Both the position numbers and the translations under genes were made by a program. A stretch of 64,000 nucleotides of DNA from JASLQO01 sp002327525 (GTDB lineage Bacteria; Pseudomonadota; Gammaproteobacteria; Pseudomonadales; Azotimanducaceae), in NCBI GenBank assembly GCA_030744435.1, contig JASLQO010000004.1, forward strand, positions 121,792-185,791, in the 5' to 3' direction. Below, in pieces: positions 28,177-36,860 of this stretch. A model generated the notes under the pieces. That model worked only from the letters and a program-made list of their open reading frames with translations, did no database searches and was not told the DNA's origin. Each line of letters begins with the position of its first letter. The stretch's first letter is position 1.

Positions 28177-29201
28177 TCGGGGTCTTCCTCCAGCAGCGCG
28201 GGAAAGCGCAACCTGGTGTGATAGCAGCCGTCCTTTTCCTCGCTGCTGAGTTCCGCGCGCGCTCCGTAGAGAACCTGCAGTCGGCTGCGTATGTTGTTGA
28301 TTGCCATGCGGTTGCCCTGGCTCTGACTGCGATCCGAATCTTCCGGGAGGGGGTTGGTGATATCGACGTTCACCAGGTCCTCGTCATAGAAGACGCGAAC
28401 TGTGATAGTGCCACCTTCCGGCAGCGGCTGAATACCATGGTAGATGGCGTTTTCGAGCAGGGGCTGCAGCGTGAGCAGCGGCACTTTCACGACCTGTGGC
28501 GGCGGCGCGACCTCCCAGTTCATACGCAGACGATTGCCCAACCGCAGGCTCTCGATACGAACGTAGCGTTCACAGAGATTCAACTCGTCCTTCAGTTGCA
28601 CCAGGTTGTCTGCCTCGTTGAGGCTGGCCCGGAACAGCTCCGATAAATCTTCCACCACAGACTCCGCCGTTTCGGGATCTGTTTCGATGAGGCTCGCGAT
28701 GATGTTCATGCTATTGAAGAGGAAGTGGGGGCGTATGCGTGATTGGAGCGCCTGAATGCGCGACTGCAGCTCAGACTGTTCCTGTGCACGCAGTTGCGTC
28801 TGAACGTAGAAGTAGCGCAACGCCAGCCCGGTAATGACACCGGAGATGGTGAGTTGCGCGCCGATGGCGCGCCAATCGAAGGCTGATTGAAAATCTCCCA
28901 GTAGCCACTCGCCAGCCACGCCGACAATCAGCGTGATGGTCATCACCACGCCGAATGCAATGAGCGAGCCCGGTACCAGCGCAAAGCGGGACAGCCAGTC
29001 TTTCGTCACGCACAGCGTACCGGCGCTCGCCAGGGTCACCCACTGCACGAACAATGACATCAGCGCAAAGCGCACCCAGGTCACAGGACCGCCGGCGAGA
29101 AGCAGCACCACGGTAAGTAGCTGCCCCGCCAACACCAACAGCGACAGCGCGCCAACATTGCAGAGATCCGGAACGACGAAGTTGTTCTGACGCTCACTCA
29201 T
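28173..29201 (-). CDS. algZ: Sensor histidine kinase AlgZ/FimS (LytS type)
   Basis: A 342-residue kinase with four or five membrane helices in the first 130 residues, then a short coiled coil and a His-kinase domain. The phosphoacceptor region is RPHFLFNSMNIIASL (His159). The ATP-binding part includes LQPLLENAIYHGI (N-box) and GNRMAINNIRSRL. The G-boxes are weak, as in FimS. The frame extends nine codons upstream to a GTG, but the ATG is preferred. The 134 bases to argH, on the opposite strand, hold the divergent promoters. With AlgR it forms a two-component system. Confidence 0.91.
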   Translation of the reverse strand: MSERQNNFVVPDLCNVGALSLLVLAGQLLTVVLLLAGGPVTWVRFALMSLFVQWVTLASAGTLCVTKDWLSRFALVPGSLIAFGVVMTITLIVGVAGEWLLGDFQSAFDWRAIGAQLTISGVITGLALRYFYVQTQLRAQEQSELQSRIQALQSRIRPHFLFNSMNIIASLIETDPETAESVVEDLSELFRASLNEADNLVQLKDELNLCERYVRIESLRLGNRLRMNWEVAPPPQVVKVPLLTLQPLLENAIYHGIQPLPEGGTITVRVFYDEDLVNVDITNPLPEDSDRSQSQGNRMAINNIRSRLQVLYGARAELSSEEKDGCYHTRLRFPALLEEDPE

Positions 29202-29335
29202 GGACAATCGGCCCGCAACACTCAACACTCACCACTCACACCCGTGGTTCCTTTCGATTCTTCCCCTATAATCCAGCATCCGTTCAGCAACCACTACCGA
29301 TCCTGGCTTCGAGCAACACCACGAAGGTTGTCCAC

Positions 29336-30742
29336 ATGAAAGAAGAAACCACACTGTTGCGCGGCCGTTTCTCGGAAGCGACTGACGCATTCGTCGAGGC
29401 GTTCACCGCTTCGGTCACGTTCGATGCGCGATTGTATCGGCACGATATTCAGGGTTCGATCGCCCATTGCCGCATGCTGCGTCACGTGGGGGTACTCACG
29501 GCTGATGAGGCGGACAGCATCGTAGCCGGATTGCACCAGATTCACAAAGAGATCGAAGAGGGTGTGTTCGAGTGGAGCGTGGCGCTCGAGGACGTCCACA
29601 TGAACATCGAGGCGCGCCTGATCGAAATCGTCGGCGAAACCGGCAAAAAGCTGCACACGGCGCGTTCGCGCAATGACCAGATCGCTACCGACATCCGGCT
29701 GTACCTGCGTGAAGCCATCGACGAGCTCCTGGATCTCGAAGCCGAGCTCGCCAACGCACTCGTCGATCTGGCCGAGCGCCACACAGAAACCATCATGCCG
29801 GGATTTACCCACCTGCAGGCGGCGCAACCGGTAACGTTCGCCCACCATACGCTGGCCTGGTTCGAGATGCTGTGCAGGGACGCCGTACGCTTGCGTGAGT
29901 GCCGTGCGCGCGTGAACGTGCTGCCTCTCGGGAGCGCCGCATTGGCGGGTACCACTTTCCCCATCGACCGCGAATTCGTCGCGCGCGAACTCGAATTCGG
30001 CACCGTCAGCGCCAATTCGCTTGATGCGGTGAGCGACCGCGACTTCGCCATCGAATTCCTGAGCATCGCCTCCATCACGATGATGCACTTCTCCCGTTGG
30101 TGCGAAGAGCTGGTGCTCTGGAGTTCGCAGCGCTTCAGTTTCGTCGATCTGCCGGACCGCTTCTGTACAGGTTCGAGCATCATGCCACAGAAGAAGAATC
30201 CCGACGTGCCGGAGCTGGTCCGCGGCAAATCCGGACGTGTCTTTGGCCACCTGATGGGGCTGCTGACCCTCATGAAAGGCCAACCACTTGCCTACAACAA
30301 GGACAATCAGGAAGACAAGGAACCGCTGTTTGACAGCGTGGACACGCTGCATGGTAGCCTGACCGCCCTGATCGGAATTGTTGGGAATATGCAGCCCAAT
30401 GTTGAGGCGATGCTCGAAGCTACGGAGGAGGGCTTCACCACCGCGACGGACCTCGCCGACTATCTGGTACGCAAGGGACTGCCTTTCAGGGCCGCGCACG
30501 AGGCGGTTGGCGCGGCGGTAGCCACAGCCGCCGAACGTGGCATACGCCTGGACGAACTCGACTACGAGGAGCTACGTGCGTTCGCGCAAGATCATATAGA
30601 GCAGGACGTGTTCAGCGTGCTGACGGTTGCGGGCTCGGTGGCCGCCCGCAACCACACCGGCGGCACCGCGCCGCAAGCGACACGACATGCGTTGACCGAA
30701 GCGCGTGCTAGAATTCCCGGCCTTTTTTTCGACGGTGACTGA
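29336..30742 (+). CDS. argH: Argininosuccinate lyase
   Basis: A 468-residue enzyme splitting argininosuccinate into arginine and fumarate. The superfamily signature GSSIMPQKKNPD is intact, preceded by the catalytic-site segments TARSRNDQIATD and PGFTHLQAAQPVTFAHH. Length is normal. It is divergent from algZ, as in Pseudomonas, and lies two bases upstream of the small lipoprotein gene lptM, so it may share a transcript with the lysine genes. Confidence 0.97.
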   Translation: MKEETTLLRGRFSEATDAFVEAFTASVTFDARLYRHDIQGSIAHCRMLRHVGVLTADEADSIVAGLHQIHKEIEEGVFEWSVALEDVHMNIEARLIEIVGETGKKLHTARSRNDQIATDIRLYLREAIDELLDLEAELANALVDLAERHTETIMPGFTHLQAAQPVTFAHHTLAWFEMLCRDAVRLRECRARVNVLPLGSAALAGTTFPIDREFVARELEFGTVSANSLDAVSDRDFAIEFLSIASITMMHFSRWCEELVLWSSQRFSFVDLPDRFCTGSSIMPQKKNPDVPELVRGKSGRVFGHLMGLLTLMKGQPLAYNKDNQEDKEPLFDSVDTLHGSLTALIGIVGNMQPNVEAMLEATEEGFTTATDLADYLVRKGLPFRAAHEAVGAAVATAAERGIRLDELDYEELRAFAQDHIEQDVFSVLTVAGSVAARNHTGGTAPQATRHALTEARARIPGLFFDGD

Positions 30743-30744
30743 TC

Positions 30745-30858
30745 ATGCGCTGGCTCGTACTCCTGCTTCTCAGCTCCATGGCCGTAATGTGCGGGCAAAA
30801 AGGCCCGCTGGAACTGCCTGAGCCAGAAATCCGTACCGAACATCGGCACAGCTCATGA
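30745..30858 (+). CDS. lptM: Small outer-membrane lipoprotein LptM (YifL/LppL)
   Basis: A 37-residue lipoprotein. A short hydrophobic signal (WLVLLLLSSMA) leads to a lipobox ending in Cys16, followed by the family signature Cys-Gly-Gln-Lys-Gly-Pro-Leu. LptM binds the LptDE lipopolysaccharide translocon and helps its maturation. The order lptM-lysA-dapF is conserved in gammaproteobacteria. The -1 position of the lipobox is Met and the -3 position is Ala (Ala-Val-Met-Cys). A Gly or Ala at -1 would be more usual. The stop overlaps the lysA start (ATGA). Confidence 0.9.
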   Translation: MRWLVLLLLSSMAVMCGQKGPLELPEPEIRTEHRHSS

Positions 30859-32129
30859 GCTTCGAGAGTAGAGAGGGGCTTCTGCACGCGGAGGCCGTGC
30901 CGCTTACGGCAATCGCCGAACGTGTAGGCACGCCTGTATACGTGTACAGCGCGTCCATGATGCGCGCGCGCTACGCCGAACTCGACGCGGCGCTCACCGG
31001 CTCCCGTCACCAGCTGTGCTACGCGGTCAAAGCAAACTCCAATCTGAGCGTCCTGCGTCTGTTCGCAGGACTCGGCGCCGGGTTCGACATCGTCTCCGCC
31101 GGCGAGTTGCAGCGCGTTGTGAGTGCTGGAGGAGACCCGGCGCGAGTGGTGTTCTCCGGAGTAGGCAAATCCAGCGAAGAGATCGACTTTGCGCTCAAGC
31201 ACGCGGTGGGGTGTTTCAATATCGAGAGCGGCGGCGAACTGGTGCGCCTAGCCGAACGGGCCCGTTTGCTCGGCAAAAAAGCCAACGTCGCTGTGCGCGT
31301 GAACCCCGACGTAGATGCTAAGACGCATCCCTATATCTCGACCGGACTCAAGGAGAACAAGTTCGGGGTACCTGCAGAACAGGCGCTCGAACTCTACGCA
31401 GCCATCCGCGCCGACATGCACCTGAATGCCCTGGGAATAGCCTGCCATATCGGCTCCCAGATAAGCTCGGTGCAACCCTTTGCCGAGGCGCTGGACAACC
31501 TGCTCGTCCTGGTAGATACACTCGAAACGCAAGGGGTATCACTCGGGCACCTAGACATCGGTGGAGGGCTCGGCATCTCCTACCAGAACGAACCATGCCT
31601 CGATGCCGCTGTATATGGTTCGACCCTCACCCAACGTCTCGCGAACCGCGATCTGACACTGGTGATCGAACCCGGCCGATATCTCGTCGGTGAGGCTGGC
31701 CTGTTACTGACGACCGTGGAATACCTGAAGCCGCGGCCGACGCACGAGCACAAGAATTTCGCCGTGGTGGACGCCGCCATGAATGACCTAATACGCCCGG
31801 CGCTGTATCGGGCCTGGCACCCGGTTACCCGAGTCACACCTCCGGCACCCGGACTGGAGCCACGCCCCTGGGACATCGTGGGACCCGTCTGCGAAAGTGG
31901 TGATTTTCTGGCCGAGGATCGCAGGCTCGCTCTTGCCGCGGGAGATCTGCTCGCCATCAGTGCGGCGGGAGCCTACGGTATGGTGCTGAGTTCCAACTAC
32001 AACTCGCGTTCGAGGCCTGCCGAGGTGATGGTGCACGGCGACAGCTTTCAGGTCGTGCGGCGCAGAGAAACCCTGCGTGATCAGATGGCACTGGAACAAC
32101 CTGACGAACGCTGCGCAGCGCGGCCGTGA
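30855..32129 (+). CDS. lysA: Diaminopimelate decarboxylase
   Basis: A 424-residue PLP enzyme (alanine-racemase fold type III) making lysine from meso-diaminopimelate. The PLP-binding Lys is in CYAVKANSNLSVL, the phosphate loop is GGGLGISY, and the active-site Cys is in GPVCESGDFLA. Substrate residues lie in EPGRYLVGEAG. It overlaps both neighbours by four bases, lptM upstream and the GTGA region of dapF downstream, so the lysine genes are coupled. Confidence 0.97.
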   Translation: MSFESREGLLHAEAVPLTAIAERVGTPVYVYSASMMRARYAELDAALTGSRHQLCYAVKANSNLSVLRLFAGLGAGFDIVSAGELQRVVSAGGDPARVVFSGVGKSSEEIDFALKHAVGCFNIESGGELVRLAERARLLGKKANVAVRVNPDVDAKTHPYISTGLKENKFGVPAEQALELYAAIRADMHLNALGIACHIGSQISSVQPFAEALDNLLVLVDTLETQGVSLGHLDIGGGLGISYQNEPCLDAAVYGSTLTQRLANRDLTLVIEPGRYLVGEAGLLLTTVEYLKPRPTHEHKNFAVVDAAMNDLIRPALYRAWHPVTRVTPPAPGLEPRPWDIVGPVCESGDFLAEDRRLALAAGDLLAISAAGAYGMVLSSNYNSRSRPAEVMVHGDSFQVVRRRETLRDQMALEQPDERCAARP

Positions 32130-32131
32130 CA

Positions 32132-32959
32132 ATGCACTTGCACTTCGCAAAAATGCACGGCCTCGGTAACGATTTCATGGTCATCGACCGCGTCACCCAG
32201 GACGTGCAGATCGATCCCGAGCGCATCTGCGCATGGGCGGACCGCAAAACCGGCATCGGATTCGATCAGTTGCTGCTACTCGACGTACCGACGAAACCCG
32301 AGGCTGATTTCTGGTATCGCATCTACAACGCGGATGGTTCAGAAGCCGAGCAATGTGGCAATGGTGCACGCTGTGTCACCACGTTTGCACATGCGAGAAA
32401 CCTGACAACGAAGAATGAACTTCACCTGCAAACCCAGGGGGGGGGCATCATCACCCGCAAGTTGTCCGACCGCGTTCAGGCGGAGATGTGTGTGCCCAGC
32501 ATCGAGCCCGCGAACATTCCCTTCTCGACGGACGAACCTGCACTCAGCTACATTCTGGATACGCCCGGCGGTGAGCGGGAAGTCACCCCGGTATCGATAG
32601 GTAATCCGCACGGTGTGCTCTTTGTCGACAACGTCATCGCAGCGCCGGTGGAGGAGGTTGGCGCGATGCTGACAGCGCATGCGCGTTTCCCCGAGGGTGC
32701 GAACATCGGTTTCTGCCAGGTCGTGGATTCCGGTTTTCTGCGCCTGCGCGTATTCGAGCGCGGCGTAGGAGAGACTCGCGCCTGCGGTACCGGCGCCTGC
32801 GCGGCCGTCGTCGCAAGCCGCCTGCACGATCGTGTAGGGAAACATGTGAAGGTGTCTCTGCCAGGAGGCAAGGTACACATCACCTGGCAGGGCCCTGGGA
32901 GCATCGTTACAATGACCGGACCTTCCACGCTGGTCTACGAGGGCAGTATCGTTCTATGA
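32132..32959 (+). CDS. dapF: Diaminopimelate epimerase
   Basis: A 275-residue enzyme interconverting LL- and meso-diaminopimelate for peptidoglycan and lysine. The two catalytic cysteines are in SEAEQCGNGARC and GETRACGTGACAAV. The N-terminal KMHGLGNDFMVID is diagnostic. The ATG gives the normal N-terminus; a GTG two codons earlier overlaps the lysA stop and is possible. A G7 run at about 32440 is intact and in frame. The stop overlaps a tiny reading frame (ATGA). Confidence 0.97.
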   Translation: MHLHFAKMHGLGNDFMVIDRVTQDVQIDPERICAWADRKTGIGFDQLLLLDVPTKPEADFWYRIYNADGSEAEQCGNGARCVTTFAHARNLTTKNELHLQTQGGGIITRKLSDRVQAEMCVPSIEPANIPFSTDEPALSYILDTPGGEREVTPVSIGNPHGVLFVDNVIAAPVEEVGAMLTAHARFPEGANIGFCQVVDSGFLRLRVFERGVGETRACGTGACAAVVASRLHDRVGKHVKVSLPGGKVHITWQGPGSIVTMTGPSTLVYEGSIVL

Positions 32960-33054
32960 GCCGCCTTGCTCCGCACCGGCTTTCGCGACGAACACTCGCT
33001 GCGACCTGGGGTTCGATAGCGAAATTCCGACCAGGAGACACAGCACTGCCATGA
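32956..33054 (+). CDS. Possible 32-residue coupled reading frame
   Basis: This short frame begins in an ATGA overlap with the dapF stop and ends in an ATGA overlap with the start of the DUF484 gene. A GAGGG sequence sits ten bases before its ATG. The peptide is basic (MSRLAPHRLSRRTLAATWGS at the start), with no membrane segment. It may be a real small protein, a coupling peptide that carries ribosomes across the gap, or chance. Confidence 0.35.
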   Translation: MSRLAPHRLSRRTLAATWGSIAKFRPGDTALP

Positions 33055-33713
33055 GCGATTCCGGTCTCGGCGAGCCATTGTCACACGAACAAGTCGTCGA
33101 GTTTCTGCGCGAGTATCCCGATTTTTTCCTCGGCCACTCGAGCTTATTGTCCGAGCTCAAACTGCCACACGACTCCGGGTCTGCCGTCTCGCTCATCGAG
33201 CGCCAGGTGGCGGTGCTACGCGAACGCAACATCCAGATGCGCCGGCGTATGAACGATCTGTTGCAGACGGCGCGCGACAACGACGAGTTGTTCGCCAAGA
33301 CACGCTCTCTGACCCTGGCCCTGCTGGACGTACGCGACTTGCACGATCTCAATGAAGTGCTCGCCACTAGCGTACTCGTCGACTTCGATGCCGATTTCGT
33401 GTGCTGTCACATGCGCGGCGACGGCGTTCGTTACGACCACCTCATCGAGCACAGCGGACCCATGCCGCACGAAAACTTTGTTCGCAATCTGCCGCTGTGC
33501 ACGACGTTGCGCCCAGAAGAACTGGACCGGCTGTTCCCCGTACAGCAGCACGAATCCGATGGCAGCGTGGTGCTGGTCCCCTTGAACACCACCAGTATCG
33601 ACGGCTGTCTCGCCATCGGCAGCCGCGATCCCGCGCGCTTCACCGCCGACATGGATACCCTGTTCGTCACCTACATCTGCGACGTACTATGCAGGGTCAT
33701 CGGCCGGCTGTAG
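33051..33713 (+). CDS. DUF484-family protein
   Basis: A 220-residue GAF-like protein of the DUF484 (YigA) family. The family N-terminus (EQVVEFLREYPDFFLGH) is followed by a coiled coil (SLIERQVAVLRERNIQMRRR) and a GAF-type sensory domain ending in FTADMDTLFVTYICDV. The family always sits between dapF and xerC in gammaproteobacteria, and its function is unknown. A role in sensing or in assisting XerC has been guessed from position alone. The xerC start follows six bases later. Confidence 0.92.
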   Translation: MSDSGLGEPLSHEQVVEFLREYPDFFLGHSSLLSELKLPHDSGSAVSLIERQVAVLRERNIQMRRRMNDLLQTARDNDELFAKTRSLTLALLDVRDLHDLNEVLATSVLVDFDADFVCCHMRGDGVRYDHLIEHSGPMPHENFVRNLPLCTTLRPEELDRLFPVQQHESDGSVVLVPLNTTSIDGCLAIGSRDPARFTADMDTLFVTYICDVLCRVIGRL

Positions 33714-33718
33714 CCACC

Positions 33719-34648
33719 GTGGATAAGCAGCTCAAGAGTTTCCTGGCCCACCTTGAGTTCGAAAAACGCTACTCACCCAATACGCTGGCCGCCTACCGCG
33801 CCGATCTCACACGATTCAGCGCACACCTGGAACGTCCACTGGAAGCGGCTCGTACCCACGATGTCAGCCGGTTCATCGCGCAACAGCATGCCAGAGGCCT
33901 GTCACCCCGGAGCCTCGCACGCACGCTCTCGAGCCTCCGGCGACTGTACGCCTACCTTGAACGCGGCGGGCTGGTGACCCTCAATCCAGCTGCCGATGTC
34001 AGCGCACCAAAGGCAAGGAAACCCTTGCCCAAAGCACTCGACACGGATCAAGCGGCGCGCCTGTTTCAGTTCGAACCGAAAACCGACACCGAGAAGCGTG
34101 ATGCCGCGATGCTTGAGATGCTCTATGGCAGCGGAGTACGTCTGGCTGAACTGGTGGCACTCGATCGCCGCGATGTCGATCTCGAAGCTGGTTTCGCCAC
34201 CGTTCTCGGTAAGGGGTCGAAAACCCGTCAGGTGCCGCTCGGCTCGCACTGTGTCTCTGCACTTAAGCGCTGGTTCGCTACTCGTGGTGTCGTCGCCGCC
34301 GACGAACCGGTGTTTACCGGTCGACCGGGCAGACGAATCTCTCCTCGGACCGTACAAAAACGTGTCAAACGCGTCGCCCTGGCCCAACTCGGCACCGACG
34401 AACTGCACCCGCATATGCTGAGGCACAGCTTCGCGACCCACATGCTCGAATCGTCTTCCGATTTACGCGCCGTCCAGGAATTGCTCGGACATGCAGATAT
34501 CGCCACCACGCAGGTCTACACACATCTCGATTTTCAGCATCTCGCCAAAGTCTACGATCAGGCTCATCCCCGATCCGGGTTTTCGTCAAACGATCCCGCG
34601 CCGGAAGGTGCCCCAACGGAATGCGAAGATGGGGCAGAGGAACGCTGA
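33719..34648 (+). CDS. xerC: Tyrosine recombinase XerC
   Basis: A 309-residue site-specific recombinase that, with XerD, resolves chromosome dimers at dif. The N-terminal SAM-like core-binding domain contains EKRYSPNTLAAYRADL. The catalytic residues are Arg in YGSGVRLAELVAL, Lys in GKGSKTRQVPLG, the HxxR in HPHMLRHSFATHM, His in LLGHADIATTQ and the nucleophile Tyr in VYTHLDFQ. The frame is open 300 bases upstream, inside DUF484, but the GTG chosen gives the family N-terminus. The last base of the TGA stop is shared with the yigB start. Confidence 0.95.
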   Translation: MDKQLKSFLAHLEFEKRYSPNTLAAYRADLTRFSAHLERPLEAARTHDVSRFIAQQHARGLSPRSLARTLSSLRRLYAYLERGGLVTLNPAADVSAPKARKPLPKALDTDQAARLFQFEPKTDTEKRDAAMLEMLYGSGVRLAELVALDRRDVDLEAGFATVLGKGSKTRQVPLGSHCVSALKRWFATRGVVAADEPVFTGRPGRRISPRTVQKRVKRVALAQLGTDELHPHMLRHSFATHMLESSSDLRAVQELLGHADIATTQVYTHLDFQHLAKVYDQAHPRSGFSSNDPAPEGAPTECEDGAEER

Positions 34649-35355
34649 TGCCTCGAATTCGCGTCATCACATTCGACCTCGACAACACGCTGTGGGACGT
34701 CCATCAGGTTATCGGCAACGCAGAACGTGCGATGCGCTCTTACCTCAGACAGCATGCGCCTGAAGTAATGGGGCTGTTCGAACGCGGCGAAGCAGCCGCG
34801 ATCCGCGACCGGCTGTTGAGAGAAAGACCGGAAATCACCCACAACCTGTCGGTGTTGCGCGAAACCGTCGTGTTCGAAGCTCTGTTGACAACCGGCATGG
34901 CCGAACGAAGGGCCGTAGCGGTGGCCAGCCGGGCATTCCAGACGTTTCTCGATGCCCGGCACGACGTGATCTACTTCGACCATGCGTTGACCACACTCGA
35001 GATGCTGAGTGGTACCTACACCATGGGGGCGCTTTCCAACGGCAACGCAGATACCGCCACCCTCGGACTCGACCGCTACCTGACATTCAGCTTTTCCGCT
35101 GAGGCGGTGGGCGCCAGTAAACCTGCTCCAGCCATGTTCCATGCGGCGCTCGCACACACTGCCGTGCAACCGCACGAGGCCATACACGTGGGCGACCATC
35201 TAGTGGACGACATCGCCGGTGCAGCCGGGGTCGGCATGCACACCATCTGGGTAAACATGCGCGGCCACGAGCTTGAGGGCGATGTAAAACCTTCCGCCGA
35301 GGTGGCCGGTCTCGACGAACTGATGGAAGCGATCCGCGCCATCGAGGGGTTATGA
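34648..35355 (+). CDS. yigB: HAD phosphatase YigB
   Basis: A 235-residue HAD hydrolase. Motif I is ITFDLDNTLWD, motif II is MGALSNGNAD, the Lys is in AVGASKPAPAMF and motif III is HVGDHLVDDIAGA. In E. coli YigB (YbjI-like specificity) dephosphorylates FMN and 5-amino-6-ribitylamino-uracil phosphate, a step in riboflavin synthesis. It is coupled to xerC by a TGATG overlap and to yggU by ATGA, as in many gammaproteobacteria. Confidence 0.93.
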   Translation: MPRIRVITFDLDNTLWDVHQVIGNAERAMRSYLRQHAPEVMGLFERGEAAAIRDRLLRERPEITHNLSVLRETVVFEALLTTGMAERRAVAVASRAFQTFLDARHDVIYFDHALTTLEMLSGTYTMGALSNGNADTATLGLDRYLTFSFSAEAVGASKPAPAMFHAALAHTAVQPHEAIHVGDHLVDDIAGAAGVGMHTIWVNMRGHELEGDVKPSAEVAGLDELMEAIRAIEGL

Positions 35356-35624
35356 TGGCATCGTCCACACGCTTGCGAATAAAAGTGGTACCGGGTGCCT
35401 CGCGAACGGAGGTTGCCGGATGGCTGAACGACGAACTCAAGATTCGTGTCGCCGCACCCCCGGGAAAAGGCAAAGCCAACACCAGCCTCCTGGAACTGCT
35501 GGCCCGTGCCGCAGGTGTACCGGTGCGGAACCTCTCCATCGAACAGGGCACCATCTCGACACACAAGCTCGTGCGCATCGACGGGATCGACCGGGCCAGC
35601 CTGTTGGCGCGTCTCGCTACATGA
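35352..35624 (+). CDS. yggU: DUF167 family protein YggU
   Basis: A 90-residue protein of the YggU/DUF167 family, a small alpha-beta fold of unknown function. The signature is present: LRIKVVPGASRTEVAG, then IRVAAPPGKGKANTSLLELLA, the Pro-Pro-x-x-Gly-Lys-Ala-Asn block common to the family. It overlaps yigB and the DUF4124 gene by four bases each, so the three are one translational unit. The second Met is equally possible as the start. Confidence 0.92.
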   Translation: MMASSTRLRIKVVPGASRTEVAGWLNDELKIRVAAPPGKGKANTSLLELLARAAGVPVRNLSIEQGTISTHKLVRIDGIDRASLLARLAT

Positions 35625-36211
35625 CGCGCACTCTTACTCTGGCCGGCTGGGTAATAGTGGCTTCGTGCTGGCTCGCGGGCGCTGCCTCGGCTGCGGAGCG
35701 CGTATACAAGACGACTGACAAGTACGGCAACGTAATATACAGCGACACGCCACCGCTCGATGCGGCGGGAGAAACCACACAGGAAGTGAAGCTTCGGGAG
35801 CCCAACACCTTCGAACCCATCCCGCTGAAAGATCGCGAACCCTGGATCGTTCCGGGCCTGCAGGAAAGCGATCAGTCGACGGACGAAGTCGCCTACACGG
35901 CTTTAACCATCACTCAACCCATCCACGACAGCGCCATGCGCGACAACAGCGGCAACGTAGCGGTCAGTTTACGAATCGAACCCGGCTTGAGGGTCGGCCA
36001 CAAAGTGGCACTTTATCTCGACGGTGTGGGTGTGGCGCGTGCGCCGGTTTCCCGATTCGTACTCGAGAACACCGACCGCGGCAGCCATCGACTGCACGCG
36101 GAGGTCATTGGTGCCGCCGGTTCGGTACTGATCACGAGCGAGCCGGTCGTGTTTCACCTTCTACGCTACTCTCGCCTCACCGCCCCCAACCCAAAACCGC
36201 CGTCAGAATAG
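35621..36211 (+). CDS. Secreted DUF4124 protein
   Basis: A 196-residue exported protein. A signal peptide (VIVASCWLAGAASAAE, cleavage near residue 23) leads to a classical DUF4124 domain: Val-Tyr-Lys-Thr-Thr-Asp-Lys-Tyr-Gly-Asn-Val-Ile-Tyr-Ser-Asp. A linker and then a beta-rich C-terminal domain (about 90-190) follow, containing VSLRIEPGLRVGHKVALYLD. That domain looks Ig-like or carbohydrate-binding-like, an inference. The start overlaps the yggU stop. The gene closes the run of coupled genes that began at argH/lptM. Confidence 0.85.
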   Translation: MTRTLTLAGWVIVASCWLAGAASAAERVYKTTDKYGNVIYSDTPPLDAAGETTQEVKLREPNTFEPIPLKDREPWIVPGLQESDQSTDEVAYTALTITQPIHDSAMRDNSGNVAVSLRIEPGLRVGHKVALYLDGVGVARAPVSRFVLENTDRGSHRLHAEVIGAAGSVLITSEPVVFHLLRYSRLTAPNPKPPSE

Positions 36212-36276
36212 AACGATAAAGACAACCTCGCGGGCACCAGTGTAGCCTGAACGCTCCTACCGCGCCGGATCTACCT

Positions 36277-36486
36277 ATGCAACACCGCAACTGGGAATGC
36301 CCGAAGTGTCACAATTGCGAATTCGACACCGATCAGTTTCGTGCCGCCGGCGGGATGTTCGCCAAGATCTTCGACGTGCAGAACAAACGCTTCACGACCG
36401 TGTCCTGCACACGCTGTCAGTTCACGGAGATTTACCGCATCGACTCCTCGACACTCGGCAATGTGTTCGACTTCTTCACCAACTGA
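36277..36486 (+). CDS. Zinc-ribbon protein, DUF2082 type
   Basis: A 69-residue protein with two knuckles: Cys-Pro-Lys-Cys near the N-terminus (NWECPKCHNCEF) and Cys-Thr-Arg-Cys (TVSCTRCQFTEIYR). The conserved RAAGGMFAKIFDVQNKRF and the C-terminal LGNVFDFFTN identify the DUF2082 group of predicted nucleic-acid-binding zinc ribbons. No partner is known. It is followed directly by a broken VOC-fold gene. Confidence 0.85.
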   Translation: MQHRNWECPKCHNCEFDTDQFRAAGGMFAKIFDVQNKRFTTVSCTRCQFTEIYRIDSSTLGNVFDFFTN

Positions 36487-36860
36487 GTGTGCCCGCCTGG
36501 TCTCAATCGCGCCGCAGTTTTTGGTCCGCGATCTCCGCATAAGTCTCGCCTACTATGAAGAGTGGCTCGGCTTCGAACAGGTTACTGACTGCGAGCGCTT
36601 CTACGCGAGGGAAACGACGAGATCCATCTGAAATGCGCGCGAGCGCCCGGGCGAGAGAGAGCATCAGCGGGACAACGACCATATCGACGCGATGATCGAG
36701 GTTCGGCACATTCAGAGCGCTGTTTGAAGCATTCACTCACGGCGGCGCCAACGTCACACGGGGACTGGAGATGCATCCGTGGGGTGGACCAGACTCTTAC
36801 GCGGAAGATCCCGACGGGCACATTCTTTGCTTCGCCCAGGCAACAGCTAGCGTTGCCTAG
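36486..36860 (+). pseudogene. VOC (glyoxalase/bleomycin-resistance) family protein, frameshifted
   Basis: Three frames together give one small VOC protein. The first strand and helix (PQFLVRDLRISLAYYEEWLG, ending FERQ-like at the metal site) are in frame one. The central part with GNDEIHLKCARAP is in a second frame. The C-terminal part (LFEAFTHGGANV and PWGGPDSYAEDPDGHILCF) is in a third. At least two single-base changes are needed. The remnant converges on and overlaps the end of thrC by 14 bases. The original substrate is unknown. Confidence 0.75.

Noticed and set aside
29294..30499. A 401-codon minus-strand frame opposite argH
   Set aside because: It is fully covered by argH with the complete fumarase/aspartase signature; the frame is a by-product of high GC.
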